Assembly (NCBI RefSeq): GCF_020733705.1
Contig: NZ_JAJFZM010000017.1
Location: forward strand, 558,001-622,000
DNA length: 64,000 nt
Reading direction: 5' to 3'
Source of the DNA: Nocardia australiensis
GTDB lineage: Bacteria > Actinomycetota > Actinomycetes > Mycobacteriales > Mycobacteriaceae
Shown: positions 58,722-64,000 of the stretch, piece after piece
How the letters are laid out: each line of letters opens with the position of its first letter
How positions within the stretch are numbered: position 1 is the first letter of the stretch
The notes under the pieces: model-generated
Seen by the model: only the letters and a program-made list of their open reading frames with translations
Database searches by the model: none
What the model was told of the DNA's origin: nothing
Position numbers and translations under genes: made by a program

Positions 58722-60467
58722 CTACTGGCACAGTTGGGGACGCATGTCATCGGGGATATCTGGTGGCCATCGTGGTGCAGCGAAGCCGTTCTCTTGGTTG
58801 CAGAGCGCTTCCTCGACATTGTCGACGGGTGGGCGTGCGGTGGGATCCCACAACCGAACACCACCCTCGTCACTGTTGGTGGCAAGGAGATGTCCGTCGG
58901 GACTGAACGCCACCGTGGTGGCCCCCAGGTATTGGTCGGCGAGCGGTTCACCGATCTGCTGGCCGGTGGCGGGGTCCCACAGCCGGACGACACCCTGATT
59001 ACTGTCGGTGGCAAGGAGATGTCCGTCGGGACTGAACACCACCGCCGACGGGAGGTAGCCGCCGCTGAAGAGTGTTGGTTCACCGACTATCCGGCGTCGG
59101 GTGGCGAGATCCCATAGAACCACAACATTGCCGATATCGTCAGTTGTGGCAAGGAGGCGTCCGTCGGGACTGAACGCCATCGGCCCGACGAAGGCGCTGG
59201 AGAGTCGTGTTGCACCGACGAGCGTCAGTGGTTCACCGACGGGCTGGAGTGTGCCGGGATCCCACAGCACGACGGTGCTGGCGGTGTTGCCGATGGCAAG
59301 GAGGCGTCCGTCGGGACTGAACGCCACCGAGTGAATGGAGCCATTGGCGATCCAGTCGATTGGTTCACCTATGGGTCGGCGTGTGGCAAGATCCCACAGC
59401 TGGAAGCCGCGCACGGTGCTGATGGTGGCAAGGCGGCGTCCGTCGGGACTGAACGCTATCCTCTTGACGTTTTCGAGTTCGTCGTTGCCGACGATGATCG
59501 GTTCGCCGACAGGACGGTGTGTGACCGGATCCCACAAGCGGACTGTGGCGTCAAGGCTGCCACTGGCAAGGAGACTTCCATCAGGACTGAACGCCACCGA
59601 GGTGAGCGTGTCGGTGTGACCGGTGAGTGGTGCACCTACGGGCCGGTGTGTGACCGGATCCCACAACCGGACTGTGTGGTAGGGGTAGTCGTCACTGCCG
59701 GCGGCAGCAGCGAGGAGGCGTCCGTCGGGACTGAACGCTATCTGGCCGACGCCCAGCTTCATGGTGTCGCCGAGCACGGCCACGAGCGGATTGCGGACCG
59801 CATCGAGCATGGCCTGATGGGCCTGGGAGCTTTCATGAAGGCGCCACGCCGCCAATGCGGCCAAGCGTGATGTGTAGGGATCGGTGTATTTCGTGATCCG
59901 GCTGCGGTCGATGAGGTCGTCGGCGACCTCGATCCTGCGTTGAGCTTCTTCGGATTCCCGGTTCTCGTGAATCACGACAACACCAAGAGCGGCGACAGTG
60001 ACCAGAGCGATCAAAGTCGCGATGATCGGCCGACGCCCGACGATGCCGCGTCGGCCTGCATGGTTCGAGGTCGGGTGCAATTCGCGGTCGGGGTCGGTAT
60101 CGCTGCGGTCCACTGTGGTATCGGCGGATTCCGGAACACCGGTGGCCCTGTTGTTGTCATCGGTGCGGCCCGTAGCGTGCAACACGTCGTCGGGAACCTG
60201 CTCGAGCAGGCGGTGCGCCAGCGCTGCAGCCTCCTGGTCATCGCTGAATCCAGCATGCCGTACAACACTTTCCACTGCGGCACGGTCCGTACCGTCGGTG
60301 GCCTCGATCCCGTCGAGCGCGGCTATGGCTTCGGCATCGGTACCGTCACGGGTGATTCGCCGGCGCAGCAACGAATATGCCGCACGTAGGTCCGCTGATG
60401 CGGGGTCCGGTCCAGCTGCGGCACCGGCGGACACCGCGGCCACAATGATGGAAAACGGATCCACCAT
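58722..60467 (-). CDS. WD40-repeat membrane protein
   Basis: A 581-residue protein. Residues 1-110 form a helical N-terminal region (VDPFSIIVAAVSAGAAAG start) without a known domain. One membrane helix is at about residues 148-168 (IIATLIALVTVAALGVVVI). Then a helical linker with DPYTSRLAALAAWRLHESSQ leads to seven WD40 repeats (each FSPDGRLLA and a W-D pair), enough for one propeller. The ATG at 60467 follows GGAG with 7-base spacing. Such membrane-tethered WD40 proteins appear in actinobacterial signalling and conflict loci; the partner is not evident. Confidence 0.75.
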   Translation of the reverse strand: MVDPFSIIVAAVSAGAAAGPDPASADLRAAYSLLRRRITRDGTDAEAIAALDGIEATDGTDRAAVESVVRHAGFSDDQEAAALAHRLLEQVPDDVLHATGRTDDNNRATGVPESADTTVDRSDTDPDRELHPTSNHAGRRGIVGRRPIIATLIALVTVAALGVVVIHENRESEEAQRRIEVADDLIDRSRITKYTDPYTSRLAALAAWRLHESSQAHQAMLDAVRNPLVAVLGDTMKLGVGQIAFSPDGRLLAAAAGSDDYPYHTVRLWDPVTHRPVGAPLTGHTDTLTSVAFSPDGSLLASGSLDATVRLWDPVTHRPVGEPIIVGNDELENVKRIAFSPDGRRLATISTVRGFQLWDLATRRPIGEPIDWIANGSIHSVAFSPDGRLLAIGNTASTVVLWDPGTLQPVGEPLTLVGATRLSSAFVGPMAFSPDGRLLATTDDIGNVVVLWDLATRRRIVGEPTLFSGGYLPSAVVFSPDGHLLATDSNQGVVRLWDPATGQQIGEPLADQYLGATTVAFSPDGHLLATNSDEGGVRLWDPTARPPVDNVEEALCNQENGFAAPRWPPDIPDDMRPQLCQ

Positions 60468-61139
60468 CGAAATCTCCACTCACTTCGGAGTTTACTGTCC
60501 ATGTAGGCTACACGGCACCCGTCGGTGGGGATATTTGCACAATGAACTGGACGGGCTGACGCGTCACGGTTTCGTCGTGGTCGGGGACCGAGTTTCGTTG
60601 CAGGGCCGCTCCCCGGCCGGATTCTCCGTCGTCAGGGCTGCGCTACCTTCGGGCGGGGCATGGGGCGGTGTACGGCGTTCCGGGTAGGTAGTGTTTCCGT
60701 TCGTCGGGGGTGAATGCGATGCTGGCCGGGAGGCTGCGGAAATAATTGGTGATGGGTGCCCCGAGTTTCGCCGGGCCGGAGGGAGCGGCGATATTCCACA
60801 CCTGAACCTGCGCCCCGGCCACGTCGACGGTCGCGGCCCGGGTCCGGTCGGGTGAGATCGCGATCGTGGTGAGCAGTCGCCGGTCTCCGTCGCGCCAGCC
60901 CGGCGGCTCAATACCTGCAGCCGGGGAAGCAGGTCGGCAGCGTGGCGATCCGGGGGTGTTTCGCGCTGGTCGGGAGGCAAGCGGAAGACTGTCTGCTGTG
61001 CCGTTCCGGCTCGGTGACCAGAACGTGGCGATAATCCGACAACAGAATTAATCACGACACAGGGTGTCGTGATTCATTGAGACCCTGATTCGGCGACCAT
61101 CGGACAGCCCGATGGGTCACTTCACGAAGGAGCGTCCAC
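60468..61139. other. Gap with a WD40 remnant
   Basis: No intact gene is seen. The minus-strand WD40 remnant at 60643-60905 lies inside this stretch. The remaining parts show nothing I can assign. Confidence 0.5.
60643..60905 (-). pseudogene. C-terminal fragment of a second WD40 protein
   Basis: The minus frame reads WRDGDRRLLTTIAISPDRTR, then VQVWNIAAPSGPAKLG and SIAFTPDERKHYL, ending in a TAG at 60643-60645. These are the last two blades of a WD40 propeller. No upstream part remains. Confidence 0.6.
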
Positions 61140-61562
61140 GTGGGATCTCAGGTCAATCCGTGCATCACATTCAACGGCAACGCGCGGCAGGCAATGGAGT
61201 TCTACCGGCAGGTTTTCGGCGGCGACCTGGAGATGGGAACCATCGCAGACTTCGGCTCACCGGACTCACCCAACGCCGACAAGATCATGCACGCTCGTCT
61301 GGACACATCTGCCGGCTACACACTGATGGCGTGGGATTTCCCCGACGACAGACTAGGCCACCCGTCCTATCAGCCAGGCAACAACGTCGCGGTCTTCCTC
61401 GGCGGCGACGGCGGCGAACTCCGCGACTACTTCCAGAAGCTGTCCGACGGTGGCATCGTCACCCTGCCGCTGGCGATGCAGGTCTGGGGCGACGAGGCGG
61501 GCTCGCTCGTGGACCAGTTCGGGATCAGCTGGATGTTCAACATCACCGCCCAGCACAACTGA
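61140..61562 (+). CDS. VOC (PhnB-like) family protein
   Basis: A 140-residue protein with the PhnB/3-demethylubiquinone-like fold: start NPCITFNGNARQAMEFYRQV, FGGDLEMG, the middle GNNVAVFLGG, and the end QVWGDEAGSLVDQFGISWMF. The metal ligands of classical VOC enzymes are not all evident, so binding rather than catalysis is possible. The GTG at 61140 follows AAGGAG (61126-61131), 8 bases upstream. Confidence 0.75.
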   Translation: MGSQVNPCITFNGNARQAMEFYRQVFGGDLEMGTIADFGSPDSPNADKIMHARLDTSAGYTLMAWDFPDDRLGHPSYQPGNNVAVFLGGDGGELRDYFQKLSDGGIVTLPLAMQVWGDEAGSLVDQFGISWMFNITAQHN

Positions 61563-61770
61563 AAGACGACGGAGCCCAGTAACAATCCCCGCCCTCGCTG
61601 AGCCGCCGCTGACTCCTACCGTCAGCGGCGGCTCGACCGACCAGCGGCACAACCCAATACGAACACCCATCGGTCAAGCGCAGTGGTGTCATTTTTCGTC
61701 TTGACTGGAACGTCAGGGCCGGGTTCTTTGAATTTCTGTATTTATTCAGAACCAAATACATGAACAAATT

Positions 61771-62022
61771 GTGGAAGTTGCCGGATATGCATCAAAGACA
61801 CTGGACGAGGTTATCTCACAGGCGCCGATGGGTTCACTGACGCGGGGCATAAACAAACATGCGGACACGATGTTCAATACCACCCAGCTTAATTTCTTTA
61901 TCGACGAAATTGCCTCCTTGACGCCCGACAACGATAGCGAGCGCGAACTGCTCAACGTCTTACGCGACGCCGCCGAATCCGCGATCCGGCAACGCGGATA
62001 CCTGTGGTTCAGCGGAGACTGA
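61771..62022 (+). CDS. Small hypothetical protein
   Basis: An 83-residue frame from the GTG at 61771. It has a helical, acidic composition (LNFFIDEIASLTPDNDSERE) and no signal or membrane segment. There is no strong ribosome site. The sequence looks natural and slightly AT-rich, but I recognise no family. Confidence 0.45.
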   Translation: MEVAGYASKTLDEVISQAPMGSLTRGINKHADTMFNTTQLNFFIDEIASLTPDNDSERELLNVLRDAAESAIRQRGYLWFSGD

Positions 62023-62474
62023 GGGCCACGCCGTCCCGATTCCGAGAATCGCTGGACCGGCCTCGGAATAGACGACTGCGCGTATACCCGAGCACAACAG
62101 TGCCAGGGCCCCAGTGTGTTCTAACGTTTCTGGTACCGAGCCTCACGCCGTGCTGTCGATCGGTTCAGGAGGAAACCATCTGGCACTTTCGACTGTCGCG
62201 CACGCACGCCTGGTGTCGACCGTGCCGCAGCCGTGCTGCCCGTTCCACCCGTCCTGACCGCGAGGCGAGCCGGGGGTGAACTGCATTCCGGAAATATTCT
62301 GATCCGGCGGTCGCCGTGAGCTGGCCGATCGTCAGCACCGTTCTCCTATCGTCGTCGGGCATCGTCGTGCATCTCTTTGTGCGCAACTGTTCGCGCGGCA
62401 GTGCGGCGTCGGTGAGAACCGGGACGATACGACAGCGTCATGGCTCGGGCGTACCGCTGGACAGCTCTGCTGTC
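62023..62474. other. Intergenic gap
   Basis: A 452-bp gap between convergent genes. I see no supported gene. Several short frames exist but all look like chance. Confidence 0.45.
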
Positions 62475-62822
62475 TCACCGGAAAAGGCCGAGCGCTGCCG
62501 AACAACCTGCCCAAGGGCCCCAGCCTTGAGCGGCGAGTACCTGCTCGGCGACGGCGATCTGCTGTTCACGGGTGGCTTGGTCGGCAGTCTGCCCATACGC
62601 GGCACCGCCATATGCGGCCCATGTGCCCGGCGAGAACTGCAGGCCGCCCTGAAACCCGTTGCCGGTGTTGGTACTCCAATTACCACCCGACTCACACGCG
62701 GCGAGGCTGTCCCATTCCTGATCGGTAGCGGCGGAGGCTTGGCCAACACATGCCATGCCGGCCCCGCCAATGATCGCGCTGGTGGCGACGATCTTCTTGA
62801 GTGGAATGCCCAGAGTGCTCAT
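62475..62822 (-). CDS. Rpf-like transglycosylase (resuscitation-promoting factor domain)
   Basis: A 115-residue secreted protein. Its signal peptide (residues 1-32) ends near ASAATDQ. The mature part is one Rpf domain: DQEWDSLAACESGGNWSTNT with the catalytic Glu in ACESGG, GFQGGLQFSPGTWAAYGG, then QIAVAEQVLAAQGWGPW. It would cleave peptidoglycan glycan strands and promote regrowth from dormancy. The short form without other domains resembles RpfC-type proteins. The ATG at 62822 follows AAAGGAA. Confidence 0.8.
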   Translation of the reverse strand: MSTLGIPLKKIVATSAIIGGAGMACVGQASAATDQEWDSLAACESGGNWSTNTGNGFQGGLQFSPGTWAAYGGAAYGQTADQATREQQIAVAEQVLAAQGWGPWAGCSAALGLFR

Positions 62823-63119
62823 GTCGCAATTCCTTTCGAGTCAGCAAACCTATAAAGGTGTCCAAGCATGAAAGGTGATCACTTGATCTTCGGGCCCGTT
62901 CGAGTGTGTGCTGGGCGCGGTGAGCTGAAGTGACAGTCCTCGATATCGTGTCCACATCGAAATACAGACCCATGTCGTACATGAACCTGATCGCAGCCGT
63001 TGGGCGGTCGAAAAGCTGCGGCGACCGACCAGATGAATGGCGGTACGCAGACGCGGTAATGCCGAATTCCGGATATCGTCATCAAAGAACGAGGCTCGGC
63101 ACTCGCTATACTTCCGTGT

Positions 63120-63761
63120 GTGGCAGGGCCGCTTTTCGACGCGATCGAGCGAGAACAACTTGCCGACCTGCTCGATGAACTCGGCCCTGACGCACCGACA
63201 CTTCTCACGCCGTGGACGACGCGTGATCTCGCCGCGCACCTCGTGCTCCGCGAACACGACCCTCTCGCCGGCCCCGGACTCGTTGTTCCAGGGGCGTGGG
63301 GCCACTTCGCGGAACGACGAAGAACAGCACTCGCGCGCACGGACTTTCGCTCGCTGGTGGCGACGATCCGATCGGGACCACCACGAGGTCCGTTCCGTAA
63401 CGGATGGGTGCGGCGCGTCCCGAACCTCAATGAGTTCTTCGTCCACCATGAGGATGTGCGCCGAGCCAACGGTTGCGGTCCTCGCACGAATGTGCCCGCA
63501 CTGGATGCGGCACTCTGGCACAACGTCTGCGGTGCACGATGGTTACTCGCTCGGCGTCTGCGCGGCGCGGGACTGGTGCTCGAGTGGGCCGGCACGGCCA
63601 TTACCGTCAGAGCCCGGCGAGGAGAGCCCGCGGCACGCATCGCCGGGACCCCCGGCGAGTTGCTGCTTTATCTCTTCGGCCGTCAGGGCGCCGCAGCGGT
63701 GAAAGTCAGCGGTCCCGCCGACGCGGTCGACACCGTCCGGCGTGCGCGGTTCGGCATGTAG
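63120..63761 (+). CDS. TIGR03085-type (mycothiol-dependent maleylpyruvate isomerase superfamily) protein
   Basis: A 213-residue protein. The N-terminal region has LLTPWTTRDLAAHLVLREHD and the middle has NLNEFFVHHEDVRRANG, which match the DinB/MDMPI-like fold and metal-binding His of the TIGR03085 group. The GTG at 63120 gives MAGPLFDAIEREQL, the usual start. The reaction is unknown. Confidence 0.75.
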   Translation: MAGPLFDAIEREQLADLLDELGPDAPTLLTPWTTRDLAAHLVLREHDPLAGPGLVVPGAWGHFAERRRTALARTDFRSLVATIRSGPPRGPFRNGWVRRVPNLNEFFVHHEDVRRANGCGPRTNVPALDAALWHNVCGARWLLARRLRGAGLVLEWAGTAITVRARRGEPAARIAGTPGELLLYLFGRQGAAAVKVSGPADAVDTVRRARFGM

Positions 63762-63769
63762 GACCTCCA

Positions 63770-63905
63770 TATCCAGGCCGTCGCCGTCTGCGATCACGCC
63801 GCGAAACCGCGTTCGTACTTCAAGGTGCCGAAACCTTTCGATCACACCGTTGATCTGCGGTGACCGCACCCGGGTGCACATGTCTTGCGTCAACCTCCTG
63901 GCAGG
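63770..63905 (-). pseudogene. Transposase (integrase core) C-terminal remnant
   Basis: The minus frame reads TRVRSPQINGVIERF and then RFRGVIADGDGLDMEV, the last part of an IS3-like integrase core with the catalytic Glu in VIERF. The rest of the element is missing on both sides within the window. Confidence 0.55.
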
Positions 63906-64000
63906 ATCTATCTGGTGTTGCATTGCGGTCTGCGGGTTAGGGCCGAGGTGTTGAGATGGTGGTCAGGCGAGGGATTACGGTGTCAGCGGCAGCAATTGGG
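63906..64000. other. Window end
   Basis: The last 95 bases show no supported gene. They may continue the transposase remnant or start a new element beyond the window. Confidence 0.3.

Noticed and set aside
62823..63119. A cyclic-di-AMP riboswitch before the Rpf-like gene
   Set aside because: Such riboswitches precede some actinobacterial rpf genes, but I could not identify the conserved core in this gap.
1..64000. tRNA, rRNA or tmRNA genes
   Set aside because: I recognised no cloverleaf or rRNA sequence by eye; a tRNAscan-SE and Rfam run would settle it.

Overview
The window reads as high-GC actinobacterial DNA, most likely Nocardia or a close mycolic-acid relative. The evidence is GTG and TTG starts, an ECF sigma factor of the mycobacterial SigC type, an FcoT-type thioesterase, a DUF3558-like lipoprotein, an Rpf-like muralytic protein and SARP, TetR and Ser/Thr kinase-WD40 regulators. 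The genus is an inference from gene content only. Much of the window is accessory DNA: intact genes alternate with truncated genes, frameshifts and transposase remnants.

Region 1 (1-9.4 kb). A partial acyl-CoA oxidase/dehydrogenase-like gene is followed by a divergent TetR/FAD-monooxygenase pair and a cupin. Then come two versions of one metal-linked module: a decayed copy (sigC fragment and broken membrane gene, beside an intact YcnI/DUF1775 gene) and a mostly intact copy (zf-HC2 anti-sigma remnant, membrane protein, sigC), followed by a CopZ-like copper chaperone.

Region 2 (9.4-19.4 kb) is a biosynthetic locus. An Fe(II)/2-oxoglutarate oxygenase of the isonitrile-forming type (Rv0097/ScoE) is divergent from an FcoT/ScoD-like thioesterase, which is followed directly by a 2690-residue NRPS. 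The NRPS reads acyl-AMP ligase, Cy, A, PCP, Cy, PCP, Cy-like, PCP. The residues I read at the A-domain specificity positions match the cysteine code, and the layout resembles the yersiniabactin synthetase HMWP2. The simplest reading is an acyl-bis-thiazoline metallophore, possibly carrying an isonitrile, with copper as a plausible ligand. I see no thioesterase or reductase release domain and no stand-alone ACP, and the exporter after the NRPS is a broken fragment.

Region 3 (19.6-34 kb) is mixed: an SDR, a Mut7-C protein, a kinase with a WD40 propeller, an acyl-CoA ligase remnant, a large SARP-type ATPase regulator, hemerythrin, NIPSNAP, SnoaL-like and cupin genes, and a lipoprotein. A 176-bp stretch of the SnoaL-like gene occurs twice with no differences.

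Region 4 (34.3-52.7 kb) is a defence island. It holds a five-gene Wadjet-like (MksBEFG-type) SMC operon in the order D-A-B-B'-C with two related B-type subunits, then a Gabija-like OLD nuclease/UvrD helicase pair, then a putative HEPN protein. This part is flanked by two copies of a hairpin-containing repeat, near 34.3 and 48.5 kb. Beyond the right copy lie an EACC1 protein, a caspase-like protease carrying SEL1 and DivIVA-type repeats, and a two-TM protein with a possible macro-type domain. This trio looks like a membrane-associated conflict system. A broken two-component pair and a UvrD fragment mark rearrangement junctions.

Region 5 (52.7-64 kb) holds an IS630-family element, a TetR/alpha-beta hydrolase pair, two tandem secreted proteins of one family, an IS481 remnant, a WD40 protein, a VOC protein, the Rpf-like protein, a TIGR03085-type protein and a final transposase remnant.
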